From NCBI RefSeq assembly GCF_932526225.1, contig NC_064034.1, positions 2,900,001-2,964,000 of the forward strand: a stretch of 64,000 bases of DNA. Reading direction: 5' to 3'. Made by a program: the position numbers and the translations under genes. The notes beneath the pieces are model-generated. The model saw nothing but the letters and a program-made list of their open reading frames with translations, did not search any database and was not told where the DNA came from. Positions within the stretch are counted from its first letter, which is position 1, and the number at the start of each line of letters is the position of its first letter. This stretch comes from Nematostella vectensis. Lineage: Eukaryota; Cnidaria; Anthozoa; Actiniaria; Edwardsiidae. Below, piece by piece: positions 34,801-47,979 of the stretch.

Positions 34801-37800
34801 AGAACATTGTGTAACTGTACGGATGTATGGTTCCATAAGCCTATTAGCCAGAACATTGTGTAACTGTACTTAGAGTACGTATGGTTCCATAAGCCTATTA
34901 GCCAGAACATTGTGTAACTGTACGGACGTATGGTTGCATTGGCCATCCATTGTGTATGTGAACATACAGTACATATGGTTCCATTGTGTATGTGAACATA
35001 CAGTACATATGGTTCCATTGTGTATGTGAGCATACAGTACATATGGTTCCATTGTGTATGTGAACATACAGTACATATGGTTCCATTGTGTATGTGAACA
35101 TACAGTACATATGGTTCCATTGTGTATGTGAACATACAGTACATCTGTCATATGGTTCCATTGTGTATGTGAGCATACAGTACATATGGTTCCATTGTGT
35201 ATGATTATTAATATGGTTCCATATGGGCCAGAAAATTGGGCATGTGAGCAGAGTATGATTGAATGAGCTAGACAACTGTGTATATGTACATAGGTATGAT
35301 TCCAGCCAGAAAATTCTGTATTAGCTAGAACATTGTGTATGTGTGCATAAGTATTTTCCCATGGGTCAGTACATTTAATTCACAAATACACAGTTTAAGA
35401 TAAAGTGCAAAGGGTTTACCTTAATGAGCCAGTAATCCTTTTTGCTTATTTTCTCCTTTTTTACTTTTTCCATCTTCAAAGATACATCAGAAATAAAGCA
35501 AGAGACTTCAGAAACGTTGATCATTGTAAATACAAATAGGTTATTAATAGGTTATTAATAATTAATAATAACGAGTATTTTCACAACTTCGTACCTCAAT
35601 TATCTCCTCCAAAGCTGACTTGCGCTTCCGACTGGAAATGTAAGTACAGCATTTTATGTTGGTTGCATTGTTATTTAAAAACACTCAAATAAAATCAACA
35701 GCAAAAAAAAAGAATTAATCACAGAGAACTTGTAATAGAGGCAATCGTGTTAGTTGAAAAATTAGAGCCTCTGATTTCCAGTGTGAAAACAAAACACTCA
35801 CTGGCCTTTGCTTCAGTGTTAGAACATAATTACCTGTCTCTGTCTTTATTCTTTTCTTCATTTTTACTCTTTTCCTTGGCCAGAGCCTGGAGAGGGTTTT
35901 CAGAAACTGGCCTAAAAATAATATTATTATTAATCTTAAAGATACTTAGACATAACAGACAAAAGAACTGTTCTTATTTTGCACCTCCAACCTTCCTCCC
36001 CTTGCTGATATCATTCCTTAGAGCTGTAACAGAGAATAGGAACAGCCACTCCCCCACCCCCTGCTAAAAATGCACTATAAAAATATACTTGTTTAAAAGC
36101 AGGCTTTATCACCACCTTGCTGAAAACAGGCCACTTGGTCCTGGAGCATCTGGCTTCTTGAAAGCCTCCCCAAGGTTAAAGGCCACTGGAGTGAAAAAGG
36201 GAAAAGACATACGCACATAAACACATACTGTACAATGTTTTATAAATAATAATAAATTCCAGATGCACTCTTTTGTCAAAATGTGCCTTTTGGTAGTGAT
36301 AATTCATGTCCAATACCTTTTTCTTCTTCACTGCTCTTTTGGAGTTCTGTGTAAACTACTTCAGTCTGTATATAGTAAAAACACTGGGTTTAATCTATGT
36401 ATTCTTACTGCTGTTTTCCATTATGAGGAAAAAGCTCATTTGTACTCTAAAATTTGGCAATTTGTTTAAACATGACTCACCTCTTTACCCTTTCTTGCCA
36501 GCTCGCGGTCAATTTGCTTTTGCAAGAGCTTGGCTGTACAATCATCAACAAAGAATATTAATTTCATTTATAAATACTGTACATACTGTAGTTCTTATGG
36601 AACATGATCTATTGACCCATTCATACAGCAGTGACACCATTGATCAAATTCTAGACCACAAGAGCATGGTACAGTACAGCCTGGAAGAATTTTCACAGTT
36701 TGTGTGTGTGTGTATTACAATGGTGATGACATGCGTAAGATCTAATGGTGGACCAAGAGCATGGCCTCTCTACGCCATTAAGTGTTAAGGTTGTCAGACA
36801 GTCAACATAAAACAAGCATTGCCCCAGGCTTTTAACCATGGCATTCTCATGCATACACACCATGCAATTTAACTATAAAAGTATTTTTTGGCAAAATCAT
36901 TTTTATGCTGGTCTCCCAACATTAAAAATTCTTACGAACAATAGGCCACATTCCTGCATAACAAAGGAAAACTACACACACCAGTTATGTAGTACACTCA
37001 GGGTTTTACACTCAAACTAATGAATGCACTTCACTCAAACTACATGCATGCACTACACTCTAACAAAAAAAAGTGCTAAGCGCTGCTGTTAGGTTTCTTC
37101 CAGGCTGTACTGTATATATATTTCTAGCTTGTCCAACCCATTAAGAGTCTTTATTCACCAGTGCAGCCTCATCCTTACCCAGTCACCTCACCTTGCTTTT
37201 CGGCATCATCTAGTTCCATTTTCTCTTTTGCTTTCAGTGCCTGATTGGAATTACAGGGATTATCAGCACAATTTGGCAACAGGGAGAGAGAAAAAAGGAA
37301 GAATACTTGGAACTTCTTGGTTTGGCTAGATATACGTACCTCTTGCCTTTCAATAGTATCTGGATCTCTATCAATGTAGGCAACAAACCATCCTTTCTCA
37401 GTTTGATCAACTTTACACAACCCTGGAGCAAGAAAAGTCATATTAGATTTGGTATATTATTATAAAGTTAAAAATGTTTCTAAACACTATGTGGTGTATC
37501 AACATTTAAAAAAGTTGTCACACCTTCTTTTCCAAGCCACTTAACAAACTCAGATAGTGTTTCCCACTGTAAAAAAAAAAGTAAGCTTGTAGTACTTTGG
37601 AAACTGGTGCATACCAAGAATTTGCTATGGGAGGGTGCACACTCATACTGTAGGTTTCATATGGAAAAACAATAGTATTTGACAATCCTTCATGAAGAAA
37701 TGACCCACATTCAGCAGTCACTGCAGGCATCCTGTGTACCACCCTAGGTACAGTACCTGTCTGGAAAATGAGCATTTTAATCTACATGAATTTTAGCTGA

Positions 37801-39199
37801 AGCTCAGTGGAGGTATGATGGTGAGAGATCATGATCAAATGTACTTGACTGATTTAATTAATCAGTAATTAGATCTAGACTACTACTATGCTAAGCAGTT
37901 TTCAAACGTGAGTCTCAGTTATTGTGTGAGCACTGCCACTGAAAATGGTACCACAGTCCAGCATCTCCAGCAGTTCTTATACATCTCCCTGTACAGTAGT
38001 TTTAATGAAGTGTGGTGAGAGACAAGACCTCCGCCTCAAACTCCTTATGCAAGAGGGAAATGGAATCACAGTCTCCAAGACTACAGAGCCAAGGTTTCTA
38101 TACCTATAAAAAAAATCTCAATCTAGGATTGCTTGAGAAGTCATTCTCAATTTAGAAAAGACACAACATGTGGCTATTTATGCAACTCAAAATCCCAAAG
38201 AAATCTATAAAATAAAGAATGGTAGAATCAACTCCAACTATAACAAACCTGAGTAGAATTCATGTGGACATGTAGGCGATCACTGATGTATTCCTGATAT
38301 ACTTGGTTGGCATGAACTCTTTTTGTACCTTAAAACATTAACCTTTAACATTAAAGTGCAAGTCATTGTGTCACCAGAAAAATCATGGGTAAGCTACAGA
38401 AAGGGTTCACAGGCTGAAGCAGTGCTCAGGCCGTGCTCAAGCAATAACAAGTACAGCTCATGTGCGATTACAAGCACCACACAAGTAATATGTGGTCAAG
38501 CACAAGAATCAAGCTGGTACATTTTCTTGCTCTTAGGCTACAGTGCTAGTCAGATACTTGTGTTGCACTTGGATCCTAGAGAGAGCAGACCTTAAACAAT
38601 TATCTACAGACAAAATATGACGATACTTTACCATTTCTTCTTTTCAGGAGTTTGAGAAAGTCATCGCAAAATTCCCTTTAAAACAAGAATATAAATAAAC
38701 ATTTGACACTTTTTGCCAGATAGAATCATTTCACTCTTTCAAAGAATGCATGAGTACAAGTACAAAATCAAACCTTCAGAACAAATAATAGTATGTTTCA
38801 CTGCTTAAACCTGGATTTGTCCCCGTTTAAGGATACATGAAAATGAAAGACTTATTGGAAAGAAAACGTAGCATACGGTCCAAAGGTTCAAATTCAGTAA
38901 CAAAAAGACTTGACTTACTTTGAAAACGTATCCACAAACTTCTCTGGGTTATCAGCAAACAACAGCAGCTGCCTCTGGTGTGACTCAGACATAGTGTGAC
39001 ACTTGAAGCCATTCTGTTATTTGAGTACAAAGAGTAAGGCAAGGACAAGCAAAACCGAAGACCAACATACCACCCTCACCTCGTCTCGACACTGTTTTTG
39101 ACACATTTGACAAAACCACCGAAGTTTTTGAAGACCTTTCGCTTTGATTCTATTAGCAATGGCTTTTGGTGTAAGTGCACCAGCTTTTTCCTTCCCCAT
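28858..39199 (-). CDS. KIN17: KIN17 DNA/RNA-binding protein, 18 coding exons
   Basis: Minus-strand exons, 5' to 3': 39199-39080, 39013-38919, 38675-38632, 38328-38249, 37566-37524, 37422-37340, 37240-37192, 36533-36481, 36365-36317, 36185-36116, 35911-35834, 35631-35595, 35473-35420, 30525-30457, 30270-30171, 29104-29004, 28962-28935, 28904-28858. Phases agree throughout, giving 399 aa (human 393). The N-terminus MGKEKAGALTPKAIANRIKA and C2H2 finger (C30, C33, H46, H52; RWFCQMCQKQCRDE) are diagnostic. A winged-helix region (WETLSEFVKWLGKEG, CKVDQTEKGWF) follows, then a Lys/Glu-rich linker and the two C-terminal SH3/KOW-like modules (KVIYKKLGEKYY; VMVLNGAHRG, LNEKTFSVSIQL). The family is nuclear and linked to replication, DNA damage response and RNA processing. 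The last two small exons are the least certain; reading through exon 16 would give an unrelated tail. Confidence 0.93.
29085..29440. repeat. 44-bp tandem repeat built from the KIN17 exon 16 acceptor, 8 copies
   Basis: On the minus strand the unit is TTTTCGTTCTTTAG followed by GGAAGAGCGTGATGGTTTTA and AATGTTGTG. The first part is the exon 16 acceptor and the second is its opening codons (GKSVMVLN). The genuine acceptor is at 29105; about seven more acceptors lie upstream at 44-46 bp spacing, one in a shortened unit. Splicing to any of them puts the next TTTAG in frame as a stop. Confidence 0.92.
29860..30175. repeat. Composite tandem repeat at the KIN17 exon 15 donor
   Basis: On the minus strand exon 15 ends CCATCG and the intron begins GTGAGACGCATTCTCGGAAA. 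Units with TTCTCGGAAAGTC / TTTGTTAAAAC(A/T)G(C/G)TGTC follow, and two of them restore CCG|GTGAGACGCATT (near 30016) or CCG|GTAAGACGCATT (near 29870). The array has two unit types in alternation. Confidence 0.85.
30590..34940. repeat. 4.3-kb minisatellite, 49-bp unit, about 87 copies, in KIN17 intron 13
   Basis: The unit is GGTTCCATAAGCCTATTAGC, CAGAACATTGTGTAACTGTA, CGGATGTAT. Variants (TTTTAGCC, TATTGTTCC, TATGGACG, CTTAGAGTACG, GGTTGCAT) recur in the same order in large blocks, so groups of many units have been duplicated together. It separates KIN17 exons 13 and 14. Confidence 0.97.
34941..35225. repeat. 34-bp minisatellite adjoining the 49-bp array
   Basis: The unit is CATATGGTTCCATTGTGTAT, GTGAACATACAGTA, about seven copies. 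It shares TATGGTTCCAT with the 49-bp unit and probably shares an origin with it. Confidence 0.9.
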
Positions 39200-42100
39200 T
39201 TCCTTGTTTAGTTAAAAAGTTAATCAGGTAAATTGGCCAGAAATTTGGTATTCATCGAATTTGGATGGCGAAACAATGATATAGTCAGGCGTTCCTAGCT
39301 CACAACTGCAAGGCAGTATGGTCAGGAAACCACAGGGAAACCGTTTTGTCAAAATAAAATGGATTTATTCATACCGATCACGTATCAACAGACTACCACA
39401 AGAAAATGGCCTGTCACTTTGACGTGACGGTACTACAAAAGAGCTTATTAGCCAAATAAAAACTGGACAGCTCGAATGACTTCCCTGGCCTGTCTGTATT
39501 TTTGGTATTTATTTTATCCATTTTATACATTAACTCAATATTTTATCAAATGCCTGTTTGTTCGTTTGTTTATTTGTTTGTTTTAGCGGATACTCGGATT
39601 GGAAAAGAAATAGTCCATCTCCAAAAAAAAGCTATATGCATAATAAGTTTTTAGTGTATGCGATCGTGCTGCATTTTACAGTCGACCACCTCACCTGCTC
39701 CGTAGAGCCCCCCGAAGTAGAGCTCTGCTAAACTACATAAAAACAACATCACTATCAGTGATGCACAAAAAATGTCCAAAAGTGAATGAGGGACTCCGTG
39801 CCCCCCCTCCCCCTCCCCCTCCCCCTCCCCCTCCCCCTCCCCCTCCCCAGATAACTCGAACCCCAGGAAAAATTGGACATATCGAAAACATTGTTTCTTT
39901 TTTTTCTTGATCAAGCGCATTATGCTTTTAGAGTCGACTATGCTAAGCTACCATACCCCACGTATATCGATCAATTGTTGTAATTAATGTATTATGTATT
40001 ATGTATTATGTATTGTTCGAGTTACCGGGGCATCAACATAAAGAGAGTCACTTGACGAGAGTAGTGCGAAGGGTAAAGTTACTTCAAGCTGTTTGAAATA
40101 AACCGGGTCAGCTAATGTTTCTGTTGTACATAGTACGACGATAAACGTATTCGCAAGTCTGCCTTTGGTGTTTGAGGAAGCATGACTTTATGGCAAGCTC
40201 CGAGGAAAAAATCTTAAAAGCTTGAAAAAGTAGTCTTTACACAGGCAGTCATACAAGACAAGCTGACCTAAAATAGGAGCGCCATCAAAAATTACTGAAG
40301 AAAAGAAATTATTTTTATAGCAATTAGTTTTGAAAATTAAGGCCAAGTAGAATACAAGTGTTTTCCTTCCCCGCCCGCGTCATTTTTGGGGCCGTTTCAA
40401 ACAAATTATCATTTGTTATTTCTAACTAATAGCCTATAAGCCTCTTTTTTCGCCATTTTATCGAAATTCGCTTCGTATTGGTCTTAGTGAATAAAGCACT
40501 CGCTTCGTATTCGACAGGAAAGAAAAATTGTTTTTGTTCTGATACGCAGTCAGTCAAAAATACCATATTAAAGGTCCGTTGTGAGTAGATCAATGCCTTT
40601 GGAAGACAATAATGAAAATACAGAAAATAAAATAAAACGACGCCCGCGCGCTCGTTTATTTCTAGAAATCCGGACGGGAAAATTATTTTTTTTTACTTTG
40701 CCTATTATTAACGGGGGCAACAGATCGATACATCAAAAACGTAACAAAACAACCGAAGACTCGGCAAGATGACAAAAAAAAAAATTAAAATATTAAAATA
40801 TTTTAAATGTTTAATTTGGCTTGAAAAAAATTAAGAATTTTAGAAAAACATGCAATAATGTTCACTATATGCGGAACGCCACCTAACTAGTCCACCCGCA
40901 TTTTCTCTAAAAGGTTCTCTTAAACGTCAAAAATAAATAGAAAGCTTAAAAACACAATGATATTATCAAACACAGTTTGCACATCGGGTCTTTATTTGGT
41001 GAAAAAACGGACCGAGTTTTAACTAAAATGTCCGGGTGATGTTGGTTTTGCGAACCGGGCAATTCACCTTGGCTTTCACTTTCTATCAGAGTGCCTTTGG
41101 TGCTTGATTTTTGATGGAGTAAAAAGTTTCAAGCCGGGAGCTTTTTGTATTATATGATCTAACTCAAAATCATCAAAAGCAGCGACAGAAAAGAATATCT
41201 TATTCCAACCGCGAGTAACCTTCCCACTTGTAATAAAAACTGTTAATGCATGACATTTTTTTTACCGACGCCCTCGAGTCTATGCAAGATTTAAAGACAT
41301 TTCTTTATAAGCTAAGTTTGACTTAACACGTTTTTCTGCCGACAAAACGCTGTGTTGTATGCTGGCTTTAGACGAATGACAGATGTAATAAGCCATTTAG
41401 CAGTTCTGAAAACAGTCGAAGAGTTTTTCGACACTTCTCCCGATGCCGCCTCGTCAATTCATCTTGAGCATATGCAAGATTTTTAACACTTTACAAACAA
41501 ACTGTGGCAGACGGTTTGGAAAGTTTCAAATGCGCGTCTAAAAATTTTTCAAACAAAAGTACAGAATTTTTGGAGACGATCGGATGAAATAGACGAATAA
41601 GCTCTCTATATAAATAGTTTTTCAAGGCTGCGGTATAAAAAAGTGTTGATAGGAGTTGAGAAGTTTCGAAGTTTGCAATAAAAATTCTAAATGGAAACTT
41701 ATAAATGTTATAGCGTCCTGCCATGCACGCATTGTTAGGACAAGAAAACTGTTTTATTGTAAATGGTTGAACTTTAAATGACTAATTAGTTTTTCCCAAT
41801 CTTTTTCTTCACATAAAAACCTTTTGAAAGACAAATGATTAGGATAAAATCAACAGTCGTTCTTATTTTGATACGTTGTTGACACTGCGAGCCTCGAAAA
41901 GCAGATGTTTTTGAAGATTTCCCTCGGATCTTTGATGAAACCTAAATAACAAAAATGTCCAAAGGATTAAAATTTGAATCCTTTTTCACTTAAGTATCCA
42001 TCAGCTAATGCTAACAATCACTTAATTAAGTTCCGCTCTATTTAAACTTGACTCTTGATTAAATTTAGAGTACAAGTCGGTTCGTTTTTATTAGCTTTTT

Positions 42101-44033
42101 TAAAGGGTTGACGCCTGCTACGCTAAATTATCATGTTAAAATGCCCTTAAATCAACACAGCCTTTAAAATGATGGTTTCATTTGATGCCGTAAAAGAAGA
42201 CAGTACTTCAAAATGATACTATTGAATATGGCTTTTATTTTTTAGCTTATCGGGAAACAGATTTTGTTAATAAAAGGCGTAGCTAGGAGAAAAATTTAAA
42301 TGGCAGCTGCTGTCTACTTCCGAACCTAACTTTTTCAGCAGATCTAATAGCAATATTGTGTACATCAGGTAGGTACATAGATTACTTTTATGCCGTGACC
42401 AGCAGATAATTAAATTATCAGTTATTGCGGCAACATAATAAAAAGATAGAAATTTTTCTTGTGAAGAAGCTTCAGAAAAGGCTTAGAGTTGAAACTCATA
42501 AAACCGTGCTGTTGCTGGATAAATCTATAGGCCACTATGTAAATAATATAAATACATTTCTGTGGATGAATTGATTGTTTAAGTGAATTTTGTTATGTTT
42601 TAAAACATGACTTCAAAATCTTGGATAAATTTACCAAAAATTAGTCCATTTCAACCAAAAGCTGTTACTAAAAACATAACACACAATTTTGTATAACATT
42701 CGTGGCAAGTTTTACAGTCTTTTCACTTAGTATTTACAGTAAAAGAGTTTTGAAAGCAGCTTAATATTGCATAGTAGAAATATAAATATAAATTTATGTC
42801 GCACAGTTCAAAAACTCTGATTGTTGTGATCACATTCCTTAGGGATTAAAGAAACACAGGTTAAGAACTTAAAAATATAGACACACGGCGTTCTTTCAAA
42901 GGAAGCTCAGCTAGACACAAGAAAACAATGCCACTCGCTGTTGGGCGTCGTATCCGTTTGTTTTTATTCACCTATTTTCTCACTTGTACTCAAACTAATA
43001 GAGTTTTCGAAGGCGCGATGCACCTTTAGGCTAGGGCATAAACTAATATCTACACCGCGGAAGATTTTTCAATTTTCAGTATTGTATCCTATTCAAATCT
43101 CGGTGTTTCTTTTATAAGACGAGTTAATTATTGGAGTTATGAGATTGCTTGAAGCATTAATTAACACTTCGATGAAGTTTCCTTCAATTGATAACAGCCC
43201 GAAGATTTTTAGCAATTAATGAAATTATTTCAAGCCTATTAAAATTACTTAGAGTTATTTCACTTGGTTTGAATAACAAACAAATCTAATAAAACAAGTC
43301 CATGATGATTGTCTTAGAGTTCGTTAATTAACTAGTGGGTATAGGTTTTGTGGAGTCATAAACTCAGCTAAGTTAAACACTCCGTCTAATCTTTGTAGCG
43401 TTACACCTGTCGTGTGAGATGGGAGATGGATATAATCGTTGCCTGCACTAATTGATAGGCCTCTTTGCAGTTGTAGTTTGTTTTGTTTAAATTAGCTCGT
43501 GATTATCCATGTTTACACTAGCTTCTCAACTACCTTCCGTACTAGCATAAAAGTATCAAAAGAACCGAGTATTGCACTTAAAACCCGGGCCTACTTGCTA
43601 GACCGAAATATTCTCACATTGTTTCGTATGTGTGCGATTAAAAATTGTTAAAAATTGTAAGATATGGTCGTTAAGTTGCCCAGTGATCACGCCTCGTAAT
43701 ATCTGCAAAAAATATAAATTATCAAACTTCAAGCTTGAGAGGTTGCCTGCAATCTGTGTACGTCAGGGTGCGTGTGTTGCTCGCGCATTGTCTAATAAGT
43801 CGCCAGTCCTGTTGTTGAGTGAAAGGGATTGTTTATAAGCAGTTTCATAGAAACGTTTGACACGAACACGTCATGATCCGCTTCGTCACCTGTCCAACGG
43901 AAGCGCGCTGCCCCCTAGGAAGAACTCAAATAGCTACTGATAGTTCTTACTAGTACTCAGATAAACCAAGCCGTCACAGCTGTAAGATCGCAACACAAAC
44001 CATCGAACTAAAACGCCGACCAGAGTTCGACGC
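39200..44033. other. Gene-free region between KIN17 and the forkhead gene
   Basis: AT-rich, with no coding potential that I can support. The KIN17 promoter should lie just above 39199 but shows no TATA box. Simple repeats: (CCCCCT)n at 39801-39848 and (GTATTAT)n near 39986-40012. The part nearest 44033 is expected to hold forkhead control elements; none can be pointed out from sequence alone. Confidence 0.6.
39801..39848. repeat. CCCCCT microsatellite
   Basis: Eight hexanucleotide CCCCCT repeats; the Gly-Glu open frame on the minus strand through it is a by-product. Confidence 0.9.
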
Positions 44034-45062
44034 ATGCACCGCACCACTGCAGCAATCGATAAGGTCACTGAACGGGCACTTATAATGAGCCAGTATTTCC
44101 AGCTACCTGCAAGAACGCAGAAATTTGGTTATCCAGACTCATGTTATGATGACGTTCGACTTCTACATAGACCCGCTGAAGGATTGTCGCCTCCGCTAAA
44201 GAGAAATTGCGATAGCCCCGTGAGTACGGCCCGTGAAGAGACCCGTATCAAAATAGAGGAACTGGAAAGAAGTGAGGAGGAAAATGGAATCGTGGTTCTT
44301 AAAAAAGTCGAAAGTTCTGAAGAAGACAGTCGAGTAACTGAAGATGATGATATGAAGCAGGCGGAGGATCACAAAGAGGAAGATGAGGCCGCAAAGGATG
44401 ACGATAAAAACGCAGAGACATTTGTGGCAGTTATTGCGCAGTCCATTTTAAGTGTCCCAACTAAACGCATGACTCTCAGCTCTATCTATAGCTTTATTGC
44501 CAAAAATTACCCGCACTTCGACAAAGAGAAAGGTCCTGGCTGGCGTAACAGCGTGCGACACAATCTATCAAGCAACGACTGCTTCGTGAAGGCAAGTCGC
44601 GCGGAAAATGGCAAGGGCCACTACTGGATGATACATCCAAAAGATCTGCCCGAATTCTCCAAGGGGAATTTCCGTCGCAGGCGCAAGCCCAGGCGTCCTA
44701 AGTGTAGTCATTCGCTGATGTTCCGCGATGCCCCCCTTTATTATCACTCATATGGCCTTGGTTATTCGCCGTACGCCTATGCACCCTTGCGCGCAAGCCA
44801 AGAGCCCGTAGAATCCGGTCTACCCTTACCACCGTACGGGTCAACAGAGAGAGCGCTTGCGCATAGACTTAGAGCAAGACCTGGACTTTTATCTGCTTAT
44901 AACGACAGAGCAGGCATGCTCCCTTACCCGTACTCGTATCCTTCCATGCTCTCGTACCGGGGTCTTGGCGAGGCTGGGAGAACAACGTACCCGGGACTAG
45001 GTGGTCACCATAACTCATCCTTTCACCCGGTGCACCAGCATTCATGTAGCTGCCATCGATAA
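44034..45062 (+). CDS. FoxQ2-like forkhead transcription factor, intronless
   Basis: A single open frame of 342 aa; a second Met (44085, MSQYFQLPAR) is an equally good start and would give 325 aa. Residues 66-128 are strongly acidic and Lys-rich. The forkhead domain covers about 128-222: helix 1 AVIAQSILSVPTKRMTLSSI, YSFIAKNYPHF, GPGWRNSVRHNLSSNDCF, then GKGHYWMIHP. The basic tail GNFRRRRKPRR right after the domain is typical of FoxQ2. The usual KPPYSYIALI start of the domain is replaced by an acidic segment running into FVAVIA. The C-terminus is Tyr/Pro/Gly-rich and ends HSCSCHR. FoxQ2 proteins pattern the aboral/apical pole in cnidarians and other animals; the role here is inferred. FoxQ2 rather than another Fox class is my best reading. 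Confidence 0.92.
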   Translation: MHRTTAAIDKVTERALIMSQYFQLPARTQKFGYPDSCYDDVRLLHRPAEGLSPPLKRNCDSPVSTAREETRIKIEELERSEEENGIVVLKKVESSEEDSRVTEDDDMKQAEDHKEEDEAAKDDDKNAETFVAVIAQSILSVPTKRMTLSSIYSFIAKNYPHFDKEKGPGWRNSVRHNLSSNDCFVKASRAENGKGHYWMIHPKDLPEFSKGNFRRRRKPRRPKCSHSLMFRDAPLYYHSYGLGYSPYAYAPLRASQEPVESGLPLPPYGSTERALAHRLRARPGLLSAYNDRAGMLPYPYSYPSMLSYRGLGEAGRTTYPGLGGHHNSSFHPVHQHSCSCHR

Positions 45063-47979
45063 TCACGAACTTATCAGGAATTCACACACAAAATTGAATT
45101 ATAAGACAGCAAGAGAAATGCTTTATTATCATATTTGTACATAATACAAAAGCATTACACGCTTATTTTAACTAGTTTAAATGTCTTTTCAGAAGAGATA
45201 CATTATATCCATGGACAGGTAGAGTGCGAAAAGAGGGAAGATCGTTTCTCTGTAATCTCTTAAAGCACTGGTTTGAAGCCTTTGAACTCTAGCTCTGTCT
45301 TTTTCATAGACTTATTAGCTTGTAAGTTGCATTGTTTAACAAAGGAAGACACCTTTAACTTAAGGGGTTTAAAACCTTTTTGTGAGTTGGTCTAAAGATG
45401 GGTAAAAATTGAATCACGGGTTTAACAAAACAATGCTTTTCGACGTTTTTCATTATTTGTTAAGTCAAATTAGGCAGAGAATCGAATAAGTCTATTTATT
45501 CATTCGGACTTCAAACTTTGCATTCAGAACAAAGTTTTTGTCAACTCATTGACTTAAGATAAATTTTAAACTTCAGTGTTTTAATGTCACCCAAGCACAA
45601 ATTCAAACAAACGTTAACACCGGCCTCCAAGCTCGCCGGCGTCTTTTGAAGTGGATCATTCTGTCTTGAATCAGTAAATCTCTCAAAATGGTTAAAAAAA
45701 ATTATTTAAAAGAATTAGAAAAAAGATGTTTTGTTCGACTTTGAAATGTCATTGTACGGGTTATTTGTTCTGGTAGTTGTTGTAAATACGCTTTTGTAAA
45801 TTACATTTCATACCCGGTTAGTCTGCTAGGTCAACATACCGACTGGAAATATTACGTTGTGTTTCAAGAAAGTGAAAGCCTAAGCTAATATTGACAAAAC
45901 TGACTCGAAAAACGGAAAATAGAGGAAGTGGTTAATGTTTCCTTTTCCTCTGTCAACACAAAGCAGAACCTGTTCTTTAAGGACTTCTTGACTTGCCGAA
46001 TTCCTTAAAGGGTAAAAAAAAATAAAATGGCAAAACGACGCAGAAGGAATTAAAGCAAAATGACAATATAATCGTGTAAATAGTATCTAAAAGTTACCTA
46101 GTCAATTAAGAAGCGAAATAGCTAGAAACGTCAATGTCCGGATTAGAACGGAAGTAATCACAAGTGATTGAGTTCGTTTCCGTTGGGTTTTCCTATGATA
46201 CAGTGCTTGCCTGTGTGCGCGGACTTTTTGTGCAGATGGCTTGGAGTTTCCCGCACAGCTGTTATCATTTGATTTTTGTCATGAGTTGGGTACCTTAAAC
46301 AAGCTCATCGCGCACCCTATAATTATAGGACTACAGTCATTAGCTCAAAGAGCGCATAAGGATTATCTATATCGGTTTTTTTTTTCAACGTTACGAGGTT
46401 TAAAAATTATCAAAAAGATGTGTCTGCTTGCCTTTCTCTTCATACGGTACCAATTGATGGTATAACCTCTAGCTAGTTTCGGGATTCCTAAGATATTTAT
46501 TTACAACTTAAGGCCCACCCCGCACATTATACTAAAATAACGTTTTCTGTATCAAATACTAATATCGATGAATTGAAATGTTGATATGTTTAAGTTTGAT
46601 TAAGGCACTAAGCTTGATTAAATATCTTACATCCTAATCTCACTTAACGTTAAATAAATTATGTATAGCGAGCCTGTAATTTTATTATTCATTTAGTAAC
46701 TTCGCTCCATTTTTCTAATGCTTTTATTTTGTTTAATTGTATCCAATTTGGTTTAAAATTCTCAAAATACGGCGTATTTTTTGGACCATCCAACTACATT
46801 CAACGTCAAGAAATAGAAACAACTTAAACATGTGCCTTTTCCAAGTCACGGCAGTTTATCAATTAATTTCTTTAACAATATTTACTGCTATAAATTCGAT
46901 TTAAAAAAAAAACAGCCCGAGCAACTCTTTTTTAATTAATTTAATTTTACAAAGTTTTAGAAGGTTCCGTGCTTCACGTGTCTTAAACGCCGTGAAATCT
47001 CCTGGCCTGGGACAATTGGTTTATTGCAGTGTCTGTGTCCCACCTACCACGGGCTTAGTATGCGATCAGTGTATCAAAGGATATGAAAAACCGATCTTCC
47101 ACTAATCCGCCATGTGCGTGCAATGCCAATCGACACACGTGTGGGCGGCGATCTACCAACCAGATCTTAGCCATCCTAGCGCAAACACACACATTCACCA
47201 ATTCCAGACAGTAAAATAAAGCACAATAAAGAAAAATATATATCCCTTAAGGTGATAAACAGACGTATAGCCTCTTATAAAAATGATCAATAGGCTTTGT
47301 ATTGCGATAAAGAACAAAAACTTATACTAGCAAATTGTATAGTAATGAGAATTAATAAAACCAACACAAGGAAAGCGCCGCTGGCTAAGACCTCTTTGGA
47401 CTACTGGTGCCGGAAAAGAAGTAAGATTAAAAACCTTGAAGGAATAGCTTCGGGCGACGCGGACGAAATTCGCCTTGAGACAGTTATAGAAATTAGCGTC
47501 AATCACTCGATCTATTAATACACCGTAATCTTTCAGCGCTTTAGAATAAACTGTAAATTTATTGTCATCTATTGTGTGTCTATTGTTCTGTAAACATATC
47601 GATCAAAATAAAGGCTCTCAAATGATAATGACATGATGGTAAACAAAGCCATGTCTAAGGGGGTACCGGGAAGGTAATATCGAAACGCGTGATCAAAATA
47701 TCATAGAAGTCCACAAAACACTTCACAAACTCTCGAGAGAATTCGCAGTCATTGATATTTAGTGAATTCTTATACGGTCTATGGCGTTAGAAGGAAAAAA
47801 ACATTTCGTGCTGTCCGTTTTATTTGCTTGTTCGAAAGACCAGTGGCCAATGCGATGCCATTGTTAAATGCACACTCAGGGTTCTTTGTATATCTAAATA
47901 GCGTTTCCGTAGACAAGCAAGGCTTAAAAATTTCAAAAGCAATTGGATTTACAAGTATGTTTGAAGATAACGTTACTTG
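45063..47979. other. Gene-free region downstream of the forkhead gene
   Basis: AT-rich sequence without supported genes. The small open frames (for example 46241-46465, 47297-47518, 47762-48052) have no recognisable motif or codon pattern. The 3' UTR of the forkhead gene lies at its start, but no classical AATAAA close to the stop was seen. Confidence 0.55.

Noticed and set aside
34746-35275. Minus-strand frames rich in MYCMFTYTMEP repeats
   Set aside because: They follow the 34-bp unit, open in all three frames, with no domain or conservation.
36263-36788. Plus-strand open frames within KIN17
   Set aside because: They overlap KIN17 exons 8 and 9 on the other strand and show no recognisable protein.
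39651-39920. Minus-strand frame with Gly-Glu repeats
   Set aside because: Produced by the CCCCCT microsatellite.
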